Source: Streptomyces sp. NBC_00442
GTDB taxonomy: Bacteria > Actinomycetota > Actinomycetes > Streptomycetales > Streptomycetaceae
Reading direction: 5' to 3'
DNA: 64,000 nucleotides
Assembly: GCF_036014195.1 (NCBI RefSeq)
Contig: NZ_CP107918.1
Span: 5,394,001-5,458,000 of the forward strand
Part shown: in pieces, positions 16,509 through 24,306 of the stretch
How the letters are laid out: every line of letters begins with the position of its first letter
Numbering within the stretch: position 1 is the stretch's first letter
Program-made: the position numbers and the translations under genes
Notes under the pieces: generated by a model
What the model saw: the letters and a program-made list of their open reading frames with translations, nothing else
The model's database searches: none
Told to the model about the DNA's origin: nothing

Positions 16509-17705
16509 CTAGGACTGCGAATCTCCGTCGGCCAAGCGCCCCAGGATCAGCGCGATCCTCAGCGTGAACGCGGAGCGCACGTCGGACGGCGACCACCCGG
16601 TGACGTCCGTCACACGTCGGAGCCGGTAGCGAACGGTATTGGGGTGGACGAACAACATCCGGGCCGCACCCTCAAGACTGCTCGCCTGCTCCAGATAAAC
16701 GCTCAAGGTTTCCAGGAGCGCGGAGCCGGCTTCCTCCAGCGGTCTGTAGATCTCCTCCACCAGCTGCTCGCGCGCGGCAGGATCGGACGCGATCGCCCGC
16801 TCCGGCAGGAGATCGTCCGCGAGAACCGGCCGCGGGGCGTCCTGCCAGGCCGAACACGCCTTCAGGCCGGCCGCCGCGGCCTGCGCGGACCGTGTCGCCG
16901 CCAGCAGGTCGGGCACCACGGGTCCGGCCACCACGGGACCCGCGGCGTACGGCCCGATCAGGCCCTTCGCCACTTGGAGCGGATTGTCGCTGCCGCCCGC
17001 GATGACGACCAGGCGGTTGCCGAGCACCCCGGTGAGGACCTGCAGCTTGGTGTGCCGTGCGGCCCGCCGGATCGCCTCCACGGTCAGCTCGCTGTCGCCG
17101 TCAGGGGCCGTGCCGAGCACCACGCACACGTGCTCCGGCGAGTTCCAGCCCAGCGCCGCGGCCCGGGACACCGCGCCCTCGTCGGCCTCGCCCGACAGCA
17201 CCGCGTTGACGACCAGGGATTCGAGCCGGGCGTCCCACGCGCCACGGGCCTCGGCGGCCTGCGCGTACACCTGGGCCGTCGCGAAGGCGATCTCACGGGC
17301 GTACACGAGGAGCGCCTCGCGCAGGATCGACTCGTCGCCCGGCGCCGCGACCTCGTCGATCGCGGTCTCCATGACCTCGATGGTGGTGCGCACCATCTCC
17401 ACGGTCTGGCGCAGGGTGATCGCGCGCGTCAGCTCGCGCGGGGCCGTGCCGAAGACGTCGGTGGAGATCGCCTGCGGCGTCTCGGGATGCCGGAACCACT
17501 CGGTGAAGGCCGCGATGCCGGCCTGGGCGACCAGACCGATCCACGACCGGTTCTCCGGCGGCATCGCCCGGTACCACGGCAGCGTCGCGTCCATACGGGC
17601 GATCGCGTTCGCCGCGAGCCGGCCCGAGGACTGCTCAAGACGCTTCAGGGTCGCCGCGTGTGGATGGGCATTCTTCGCGGGGTGTACGGGATCGGGTGCT
17701 GGCAC
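16509..17705 (-). CDS. fasR: PucR-type HTH activator of fatty acid synthesis
   Basis: A 398-residue regulator with a C-terminal PucR-type helix-turn-helix (LSVYLEQASSLEGAARMLFVHPNTVRYRLRRVTDVTG), a central GGDEF-like/CdaR region, and an N-terminal helical domain of the RsbR-related type. Its place directly upstream of fabD, same strand, with the operon fabDHPF after it, matches FasR of Streptomyces coelicolor, which activates that operon and links it to acyl-CoA supply. GTG 17705 has only a distant AAGG, so the start is less certain than the identity. Confidence 0.93.
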   Translation of the reverse strand: MPAPDPVHPAKNAHPHAATLKRLEQSSGRLAANAIARMDATLPWYRAMPPENRSWIGLVAQAGIAAFTEWFRHPETPQAISTDVFGTAPRELTRAITLRQTVEMVRTTIEVMETAIDEVAAPGDESILREALLVYAREIAFATAQVYAQAAEARGAWDARLESLVVNAVLSGEADEGAVSRAAALGWNSPEHVCVVLGTAPDGDSELTVEAIRRAARHTKLQVLTGVLGNRLVVIAGGSDNPLQVAKGLIGPYAAGPVVAGPVVPDLLAATRSAQAAAAGLKACSAWQDAPRPVLADDLLPERAIASDPAAREQLVEEIYRPLEEAGSALLETLSVYLEQASSLEGAARMLFVHPNTVRYRLRRVTDVTGWSPSDVRSAFTLRIALILGRLADGDSQS

Positions 17706-17805
17706 GGGGACAAGAGTGCCTTATCGGGAACCCTCTTCGCCGGGCCGGGGTGAGTCCCGGCGACAAACGGGCGGGGCCGGCGCCGCGGGGTCTACGGTGG
17801 TGGGC

Positions 17806-18465
17806 GTGATTTCAGTCAGGCGCGGCGACGAGCGCTATCCGGGCGGCGACCCGGATGCCGGCATCGAGTCCTTGCACGCCTTCTCCTTCGGCCGGTTCTA
17901 CGACCCGGACAACCTGCGCTTCGGGTCCGTCCTCGCCTGCAACGAGGAGCGGCTCGCGCCCGGCGCCGGGTTCGACGAGCACCCGCACAGCCACACCGAG
18001 ATCCTCACCTGGGTCGTCGAGGGCGAGCTCACCCACCGCGACTCGGCGGGCCACACCACGCTGGTGCGCCCCGGCGACGTGCAGTGCCTGAGCTCCGCGG
18101 GCGGCGTCCGGCACGAGGAACGCAACGAAGGCCAGGACCCGCTGGTCTTCCTCCAGATGTGGCTCGCGCCGACGAAGCCGGGAGGCGCCCCCGCGTACGA
18201 CATCGTGCGGGGCATCGCCGACTCCACGCCCTACGCGGTGCGCCCCGCGGGCGCCATGCTCCACGTCCGCCGTCTCGCGAGCGGTGAGCGCACCGCCGTT
18301 CCGGACGCGCCCGGTGTGTACGTCCATGTCGTGCGCGGCCGGGTCCGCCTGGCGCGGGAGGAGCTCGCGCCGGGCGACTCGGCGCGGATCACCGGCGCGG
18401 CAGGCCTGGAACTGGCGGCGGACGAAGCCGCCGAGGTCCTTGTGTGGGAGCTCGGCTCCGTGTGA
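17806..18465 (+). CDS. Pirin family protein
   Basis: A 219-residue bicupin. The metal-binding motif is in HPHSHTEILTWVVEGELTHRDS, with the later Glu in the HEERNEG segment, and the second cupin is degenerate as usual. Pirins bind iron and act variously as quercetinases, redox switches or partners of metabolic enzymes; nothing here picks one. The frame is open far upstream, but GTG 17806 starts the pirin fold (MISVRRGDERY). Confidence 0.9.
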   Translation: MISVRRGDERYPGGDPDAGIESLHAFSFGRFYDPDNLRFGSVLACNEERLAPGAGFDEHPHSHTEILTWVVEGELTHRDSAGHTTLVRPGDVQCLSSAGGVRHEERNEGQDPLVFLQMWLAPTKPGGAPAYDIVRGIADSTPYAVRPAGAMLHVRRLASGERTAVPDAPGVYVHVVRGRVRLAREELAPGDSARITGAAGLELAADEAAEVLVWELGSV

Positions 18466-18488
18466 GGCCGGCGGACGCCGCGCGCGGC

Positions 18489-19307
18489 TCAGCGCCGGGT
18501 GTACTCGGCGAGCACCGCGTCGGTGAAGGCCGGCCACACCTCGGCGGCCCACGGCCCGAACGCGCGGTCCGTCAGCGCCACACAGGCCAGGCCCGCGTCG
18601 GGGTCGACCCACAGGAACGTTCCGGCCTGGCCGAAGTGGCCGAAGGTGCGCGGCGAGGACGAACTGCCCGTCCAGTGCGGCGACTTGGCGCCGCGGATCT
18701 CGAAACCGAGGCCCCAGTCGTTGGGGTTCTGGTGGCCGTAGCCCGGCAGCACGCCCTTGAGGCCCGGGTACTGCACGTGCATCGCCTCGGCGACGGTCGC
18801 CGGGTGGAGCAGCCGCGGCACCTGTACCTCCGCGGCGAAGCGCGCGAGGTCCTCGACGGTGGAGACGCCGTCCTTGGCGGGGGAGCCCTCCACCGTGGTG
18901 GACGCCATGCCGAGCGGCTCGAACACGGCCTGGCGCACGTAGTCGGCGAAGGGGATGCCGGACTGCTTCGCGATGTGGTCGCCGAGCTCCTCGAACCCCG
19001 CGTTGGAGTACAGGCGCCGGTCCCCGGGCGGGGCCATCACCCGGTGCTCGTCGAAGGCCAGCCCCGAGGTGTGCGCGAGCAGGTGCCGGACGGTGGCTCC
19101 GGAGGGCCCGGCCGGCTCGTCGAGCTCGACCGCCCCCTCCTCGTACGCGACGAGGGCCGCGTACGCGGCGAGCGGCTTGGTGACGGAGGCGAGGGGGAAC
19201 CGGTGGGACACCGGCCCGTGGGTGCCGGCAAGCGTTCCGTCGGCCCGCACCACGGCCGCCGCCGCGGTCGGTACGGGCCAGGTCTCGATGATCCGCAGGC
19301 TCTCCAT
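18489..19307 (-). CDS. Beta-lactamase / serine hydrolase family protein
   Basis: A 272-residue class C-type fold. SxxK is ASVTKPLAA (Ser near residue 41), the second motif is YSN (RRLYSNAGF) and the third is HFG in TFGHFGQAGTFLW, replacing KTG. This pattern is typical of esterase or peptidase members rather than true beta-lactamases. There is no signal peptide, so it is probably cytosolic. It is convergent with pirin. ATG 19307 has a weak AGG upstream; the open frame beyond is not supported. Confidence 0.88.
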   Translation of the reverse strand: MESLRIIETWPVPTAAAAVVRADGTLAGTHGPVSHRFPLASVTKPLAAYAALVAYEEGAVELDEPAGPSGATVRHLLAHTSGLAFDEHRVMAPPGDRRLYSNAGFEELGDHIAKQSGIPFADYVRQAVFEPLGMASTTVEGSPAKDGVSTVEDLARFAAEVQVPRLLHPATVAEAMHVQYPGLKGVLPGYGHQNPNDWGLGFEIRGAKSPHWTGSSSSPRTFGHFGQAGTFLWVDPDAGLACVALTDRAFGPWAAEVWPAFTDAVLAEYTRR

Positions 19308-19518
19308 GTGTACGAGCCTAGTGGCCCCCGATGCGGTGCCCGGCCCCGCCCGTCGGGTTGCCGGGGCCGCCGGGCCGGTATTCGATCGTCCCGAGTACGC
19401 GATCGTCCCGGCCGGTGTGCGGATGTGCGGACGTGCGGACCGGAGCGCCGGCCGGCGCGTGGAGCGGCGTATGGAGGGGCGGCTGCCGGACACGACACGA
19501 GAACGTCACGCAATCGGC

Positions 19519-19549
19519 TTGCTTGGAGTGCACTCGAAGGTTCTAGCGT
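19519..19549 (+). promoter_or_regulatory. MerR-type promoter with 19-bp spacer and operator dyad
   Basis: TTGCTT (19519-19524) and TAGCGT (19544-19549) are separated by 19 bases, the over-long spacer typical of MerR-controlled promoters. The spacer contains the dyad CTTGGAGTG/CACTCGAAG (19522-19539, one mismatch). The expected start site falls at the ATG at 19557, implying a leaderless mRNA. Confidence 0.75.
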
Positions 19550-19556
19550 GGAGGGC

Positions 19557-20024
19557 ATGACGGTGATCGAAAGCACAGCGGTGCGAGTGGAGCGGGCCCG
19601 GCAGGACCTCTGCTCGACGGATCCGCGCCACCCGCGCCCCGACGGCCAGGACCGCTACACGATCAGCGAGGTCGTCGCGTCCACCGGACTCACCGCGCAC
19701 ACCCTGCGCTGGTACGAGCGGATCGGCCTGATGCCGCACGTGGACCGCTCGCACACCGGACAGCGGCGGTTCAGCAACAAGGACCTCGACTGGCTCTCCT
19801 TCGTCGGCAAGCTCCGCCTGACCGGCATGCCGGTCGCCGACATGGTCCGCTACGCCGAACTCGTCCGCGAGGGAGCGCACACCTTCGAGGCGCGCCAGGA
19901 ACTCCTGGAGCGGACCCGGCGCGATGTGGTCGCACGCATGGCGGAACTCCAGGACACGCTCGCCGTGCTCGACTACAAGATCGACTATTACGCGGACGCC
20001 CGCAAGGCGTCGGAAAGGGCCTGA
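19557..20024 (+). CDS. MerR-family transcriptional regulator
   Basis: A 155-residue protein with the MerR HTH (YTISEVVASTGLTAHTLRWYERIGLMPHVDRSHTGQRRFSNKDLDWL at about residues 33-80) and a C-terminal coiled-coil helix. There is no cysteine cluster for metal binding, which argues for the group that senses organic or redox signals and often controls aldo/keto reductases. It shares a transcript with the reductase six bases downstream. The promoter has the twisted 19-bp spacing, so it should be activated by this protein. Confidence 0.93.
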   Translation: MTVIESTAVRVERARQDLCSTDPRHPRPDGQDRYTISEVVASTGLTAHTLRWYERIGLMPHVDRSHTGQRRFSNKDLDWLSFVGKLRLTGMPVADMVRYAELVREGAHTFEARQELLERTRRDVVARMAELQDTLAVLDYKIDYYADARKASERA

Positions 20025-20030
20025 ACCCCC

Positions 20031-21059
20031 ATGAGCAACAGCCCGGTTGAGAAGATCAGCACCGTACGGCTCGGGACCGACGGCCCACGGATCGGCGTCC
20101 AGGGCTTCGGCGCCATGGGCATCAGCGAGTTCTACGGCGCCACCGACGAGGCCGCCGCACGCGACACCCTGGAGGCGACGGTCGAGGCGGGCGTCACCCT
20201 CATCGACACCGCCGACATCTACGGCTCCGGCGCCAACGAGGAGTTCCTCGCCCCCTTCCTCGCCGCCCACCGCGACCAGGTGACCCTGGCCACCAAGTTC
20301 GCCGTCGAGCGCCGCGCCGACGACCCGCGGTACCGGGGCATCAACAACAGCCCCGCCTACATCAAGAAGGCCGTCGAGGCGAGCCTGCGCCGCCTGAACA
20401 CCGACGTCATCGACCTGTACTACATGCACCGCCGCAACCCCGACGTGCCGCTCGCCGAGTCCGTCGGCGCGATGGCCGAGCTGGTCGCCGAGGGCAAGGT
20501 GAAGTACCTGGGCCTGAGCGAGGTCACCGGCGCCGAGCTGCGCGAGGCGTACGCCGTGCACCCCATCGCCGCCCTCCAGTCGGAGTGGTCCGTCTTCAGC
20601 CGCGACGTCGAGCACAGCGCGGTCGCGGCCGCCGCCGAACTCGGCGTCACCTTCGTGCCGTACTCCCCGCTCGGCCGCGGCTTCCTCACCGGAGCCTTCG
20701 CGGACGCGGGCAAGGAGCTGAGCGAGGGCGACTTCCGCAGGTTCCAGCCGCGCTTCACCGGTGACAACGCCGCCACCAACGCCGCCCTGCTCGAACCCCT
20801 CCACGAGATCGCGGCGGCACACGGCGCGACGACCGCGCAGATCGCGCTGGCCTGGGTGCAGCAGCGGGCCCAGGTGCACGGCCTGACCGTCGTGCCGATC
20901 CCCGGCACCCGCAAGCGCAGCCGCCTCCTGGAGAACGCCGGCGCCGCCCGCATCACGCTGAGCGCCAAGGAGCTGGTGCTCCTCGAACCGATCGCCGGGA
21001 AGGTGGCGGGCGACCGCTACCCCGACATGTCCTCCACCTCGGCGGCCCGCGAGCGGTAG
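20031..21059 (+). CDS. Aldo/keto reductase
   Basis: A 342-residue AKR of the YajO/AKR13 type. The catalytic tetrad is visible: Asp and Tyr in LIDTADIYGSGANEE, Lys in TLATKFAVE and His in DLYYMHRRNPD. NADPH-binding motifs follow at VPIPGTRKRSRLLENAGA. It reduces aldehydes or ketones in the cytosol. It is co-transcribed with the MerR gene (six-base gap), which fits induction by a toxic carbonyl. Confidence 0.93.
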   Translation: MSNSPVEKISTVRLGTDGPRIGVQGFGAMGISEFYGATDEAAARDTLEATVEAGVTLIDTADIYGSGANEEFLAPFLAAHRDQVTLATKFAVERRADDPRYRGINNSPAYIKKAVEASLRRLNTDVIDLYYMHRRNPDVPLAESVGAMAELVAEGKVKYLGLSEVTGAELREAYAVHPIAALQSEWSVFSRDVEHSAVAAAAELGVTFVPYSPLGRGFLTGAFADAGKELSEGDFRRFQPRFTGDNAATNAALLEPLHEIAAAHGATTAQIALAWVQQRAQVHGLTVVPIPGTRKRSRLLENAGAARITLSAKELVLLEPIAGKVAGDRYPDMSSTSAARER

Positions 21060-21090
21060 GCCGCGCCCGCCGTCCGCCCTGGAACCGCCG

Positions 21091-22014
21091 CTACAGCTCC
21101 GCCAGGAGCTCCGCCTTCTTCGCGGTGAACTCGTCGTCGGTCACCAGGCCGGCCCGGTGCAGGTCGCCGAGGTGGCGGATCCTTTCCGCGATGTCCGCGG
21201 GGTCGCGCCGTGCCGACGGCACGGGCACCGTCTGGTGCGGGGTCGAGGGCCCGCCGCCTCCGCCCCGTACCGCCGCCAGGACCGCCGCCGCGAAGGGCAG
21301 CGACTCGTGGACGGGGCCGTAGCCGAGACCGAAGACGACGGACGCCGGATCGCGGTCGGCCGGCCCGGCACCCTCGTGGCCGGGGCTCCCGTGTCCGGAG
21401 CCTCCGTGTCCGGCGCACCCGTCCGTCCGTTCCGGCTCCCGGCGCAGCAGCCGCAGGTGCCCGTCGAAGACCTCGGGGGAGCGCCACTCGACGCCGCTGA
21501 GTGCGGCCACCGGGAAGGTCTGGTCGCCTGCCTTCCACTTCTCCGAGGACGCGCCCGTCCAGAACCAGCGGAAGCTGACCTGCCGTCCGTCGAAGGCCGC
21601 CCTGCCGTCGTACGCCTTGAAGTTCAGCGGGGCCTCGGGCGCCGCGACGAGATGGCGGTCGGCGGGTTTCGATGCGTACGGTGCCAACGACGACCGCAGC
21701 TCGTCCGTGTAGTACTCGGCGAGCGTCTCGCGTTCGGCGGGCAGCACCAGGCGGTAGGGGTCGCAGCCCTCCTTCAACTGGCCCGCCGCGGCCTCCATCA
21801 GCGGATCGGCGCCCTGCCTCGGCACCGCGTGCAGCACCACAGTGCCGCGTTTGCCCGGGGAGAGCGTCACCGACTCCAACGCCTCGTGGGGGATGCGCCG
21901 TTCGCGCAGCGCCTGGAAGAGCTTCGGCGCACGGATCCCCCGTTCGAAGCGGATGAGCACGGAGTCGGTCTCGAACTCCCAGGTGGCATGAATTCCGGCC
22001 AGCACATCACCCAT
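21091..22014 (-). CDS. DUF4429 / SHOCT-domain protein
   Basis: A 307-residue protein with two copies of a PH-like DUF4429 domain: residues about 1-95 (LAGIHATWEFETDSVLIRFERG) and 120-235 (LNFKAYDGRAAFDGRQVSFRWFW). A Gly/His/Pro linker follows, then a C-terminal SHOCT helix pair (DIAERIRHLGDLHRAGLVTDDEFTAKKAELLAEL). Such proteins are common in Streptomyces and probably bind lipids or oligomerise; no function is known. An in-frame ATG at 22023 is an alternative start. It is convergent with the aldo/keto reductase. Confidence 0.85.
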   Translation of the reverse strand: MGDVLAGIHATWEFETDSVLIRFERGIRAPKLFQALRERRIPHEALESVTLSPGKRGTVVLHAVPRQGADPLMEAAAGQLKEGCDPYRLVLPAERETLAEYYTDELRSSLAPYASKPADRHLVAAPEAPLNFKAYDGRAAFDGRQVSFRWFWTGASSEKWKAGDQTFPVAALSGVEWRSPEVFDGHLRLLRREPERTDGCAGHGGSGHGSPGHEGAGPADRDPASVVFGLGYGPVHESLPFAAAVLAAVRGGGGGPSTPHQTVPVPSARRDPADIAERIRHLGDLHRAGLVTDDEFTAKKAELLAEL

Positions 22015-22131
22015 GCGCCTCATCGTAGGCGGCGCACGCCCGCGCGTCGCCCCTCGGAGGAAACCCCGTCCTCGCACCACGCCACGGGCGATCACGCGGT
22101 GTCTGCGCGTGTCAGCCCGGCAGAGTGCCCG

Positions 22132-23343
22132 TCAAGCCGCGGACCGGTCGGAAATCCCGTCGGCGCAGTCGGCGTCGGCGGCGCTGCAGCCGACCGTCCG
22201 GTATGCGCCAACTCCGATCGCGGCGAAGTTGGCGAGGCTCTGCGTGCCCGGCTCGAAATAGCCGGTGTGGCCGATCGCTCCGGAGGACGAGAGGACGCGG
22301 GCGCCGAAGGCCGTCGTGACCGGGTCGGCGCCGTGTCCGAGGCCCGCGACGTCCAGATACGGCACGTCCTGGATCCAGTCGTCCCTGTCCCGCATCGCCC
22401 AGACCTGCGCCTTGGTGCCCAGCTGGGCGGCGTTGTTCACCCGCATTCCGGGGCTGCCGGCCACCGCGATGTCGCTGACGCGGGGCGGCAGTTCGCGCGT
22501 GGAGACCCCGCACACCACCGAGCCGTAGCTGTGGCAGAACAGCTCGACCGGGGAGGTGCCGGGCAGCGCGCGCACCATGGCGGAAAGCCGCACCGCTCCC
22601 TCCTCGGCCAGCCTGCCGATCGCCGCGTCGATGCCGAGCCCGGCGGGCGCCGTGTAGTCGGCCCAGGCGATCACGGCGGTCCGGGTACCGGGGGACGCGG
22701 TGTGCTCGGCCGCGTACAGCGACTCGGCCATGCCGACCGGGGCGGTGTTGGCGCGGCTGCTCTTCTCGAAGGTCAGGACGTTGGTGTCGACTCCCGGGAT
22801 GATCACGGAGATGCGCTGGGCGTGGTCCAGGTCGCCGAAGACCTCCGCGACCCGGCCGGTGTCGGAGGGGTCGAAGGCGAGGATCTGGCGGCCGTCGTCG
22901 AGCAGCGAGTCGAACCGGTGCATCCGCCGGGACGCGTTCTGGCGGCCGTCGGCGGACAGCCGCGGGTCGGCCGTGCGTTTCTTCTCGACGGTGCGCGCCT
23001 CGGCGAGCGCGACCCGGTTGGCCCGGTAGCGCAGGGTCACGGGGGCACCGTTGAGGTTGCCGACGACCAGCGGGTAGCGGTCGGCGAGGCGGTCGCGCTC
23101 GGCCGCGGTGATAGAGCCGAAGAACTGCGCCAGCTGCTTCGCGGTGCCGTCCGCCCTGGGCAGCTTGTGGCCGTCTATGGTGTCGCGCGCCCAGGCGGCG
23201 AGGGCCTTGGCGCGGGGCTCGGAGTCGCCGGAGTGGCCGCGGATCGCCGTCCAGCCGGAGGTCGCGAGCATGACGAACACGACGGCGAGCGCGAGCACTG
23301 CGCGCCAGGCGTTCAATGTGGGGGAGGAGTCGAAGGAAGTCAC
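22132..23343 (-). CDS. Alpha/beta hydrolase (DUF1023-type), membrane-anchored or secreted
   Basis: A 403-residue protein with one N-terminal hydrophobic helix (about 12-33, uncleaved-anchor style), a helical region, then an alpha/beta hydrolase with the nucleophile elbow CHSYGSVVCG and the segments DLAVAGSPG-like (DIAVAGSPGM) and HTGYFEPGTQSLANFA that carries the His. This matches the DUF1023 group of actinobacteria, whose substrates are unknown. GTG 23343 lacks a clear ribosome site. Confidence 0.83.
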   Translation of the reverse strand: MTSFDSSPTLNAWRAVLALAVVFVMLATSGWTAIRGHSGDSEPRAKALAAWARDTIDGHKLPRADGTAKQLAQFFGSITAAERDRLADRYPLVVGNLNGAPVTLRYRANRVALAEARTVEKKRTADPRLSADGRQNASRRMHRFDSLLDDGRQILAFDPSDTGRVAEVFGDLDHAQRISVIIPGVDTNVLTFEKSSRANTAPVGMAESLYAAEHTASPGTRTAVIAWADYTAPAGLGIDAAIGRLAEEGAVRLSAMVRALPGTSPVELFCHSYGSVVCGVSTRELPPRVSDIAVAGSPGMRVNNAAQLGTKAQVWAMRDRDDWIQDVPYLDVAGLGHGADPVTTAFGARVLSSSGAIGHTGYFEPGTQSLANFAAIGVGAYRTVGCSAADADCADGISDRSAA

Positions 23344-23536
23344 TGCTGAACACAGTAGGAGACCCGGGAGCCCCTCCGGGCTGACAGTGACTCAGATCAC
23401 GTTTGAGCGGGGGGCGGCCTCACCAACCGCGCGCGCGGGCGCACGCTCCGTACGGCGCCGGCACCGTACGCCAGGGGGCGTGGCCACGCTGTGATGCCGC
23501 TGTGCCGCAGGTCACCGTGTGGCCGGACGGCGGGAT

Positions 23537-24190
23537 TCAGGCCCGCCAGTCGTCGGCGAGCGCTGGGCCGAGGTGATCCAGATAGGCCGAGGTCAGCCCG
23601 CGGATCGCGGTCACGCTGGGGTCTCCGCCCTGGCCCCACAGGCCGCCCGCGACCCGCATCACGCCGGTGAAGGCGGCCACGGCCACCCGGGGTCGCGGGT
23701 CGGCGTCGATGTCGAGGCCCTCGCGCTCGGCGATCAGCCGCGCGATGTGCTCCTCGATCTCCGCCGAACGGCGCAGATGGACCGCGAGCAGCGCGGGGGT
23801 CGACTCGATCACCTGGTACGTCCGCATGTACAGGGCGACCGGCACCACGGGGGACAGGCGCTCCTCGATCGTGTCCCAGGCCGAGAGCACCGCACGGCGC
23901 ATCGCGGTGAACGGGCCCTCGGCGGGCGGCCGTTCGCGCAGCGCGTCCACGAAGTGCCACTCGACGGTGTCCTGCGCCGCGAAGACCACGGCTTCCTTGT
24001 TCGCGAAGTAGCGGAAGAAGGTGCGCTGCGAGACGTCGACGGCGTCCGCGATCTCGTCGACCGTCGTCTGCTCGTAGCCCTGGGTGGTGAAGAGTTCGAG
24101 CGCCGCCCGCAGCAGTGCGTCGCGGGTGCGCTGCTTCTTCAGCTCGCGCAGGCCGCCCGCGGGCGTCACCGGGCGCTGCTCCACCGTCAC
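23537..24190 (-). CDS. TetR-family transcriptional regulator of the adjacent exporter
   Basis: A 217-residue TetR protein: HTH at about residues 20-66 (RTRDALLRAALELFTTQGYEQTTVDEIADAVDVSQRTFFRYFANKEA) and a C-terminal domain of the MftR/TetR_C type. It is divergent from the MFS drug exporter, the usual arrangement for a repressor that responds to the exported compound. GTG 24190 follows AGAGGACCCTGAA. Palindromes in the shared promoter region are listed separately. Confidence 0.92.
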   Translation of the reverse strand: MTVEQRPVTPAGGLRELKKQRTRDALLRAALELFTTQGYEQTTVDEIADAVDVSQRTFFRYFANKEAVVFAAQDTVEWHFVDALRERPPAEGPFTAMRRAVLSAWDTIEERLSPVVPVALYMRTYQVIESTPALLAVHLRRSAEIEEHIARLIAEREGLDIDADPRPRVAVAAFTGVMRVAGGLWGQGGDPSVTAIRGLTSAYLDHLGPALADDWRA

Positions 24191-24269
24191 TTCAGGGTCC
24201 TCTTTCGGTCAATTTGGCGTGTTCAGTCTAGCTGTGAGCTACGTGACAGTTACCGACTTGTGAAATGGT

Positions 24270-24299
24270 TTGTCAACTGTCAGTGGCTGACACTAGCCT
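24270..24299 (+). promoter_or_regulatory. Promoter and TetR operator of the MFS exporter
   Basis: TTGTCA (24270-24275) and TAGCCT (24294-24299) form a promoter with an 18-base spacer whose start would fall on the ATG at 24307. Inside the spacer lies the perfect dyad TGTCAG-TGG-CTGACA (24278-24292), extended by one more matched pair after a mismatch. The half-site TGACAGTT also occurs inverted at 24244-24251, towards the tetR gene. Confidence 0.7.
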
Positions 24300-24306
24300 C
24301 GATCGC

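Noticed and set aside
16984..17805. Upstream extension of the pirin frame
   Set aside because: It lies antisense to fasR, and the pirin fold begins at GTG 17806.
18489..19307. Antibiotic-inactivating beta-lactamase
   Set aside because: The third motif is HFG rather than KTG, there is no signal peptide, and the order of motifs fits the esterase-type group.
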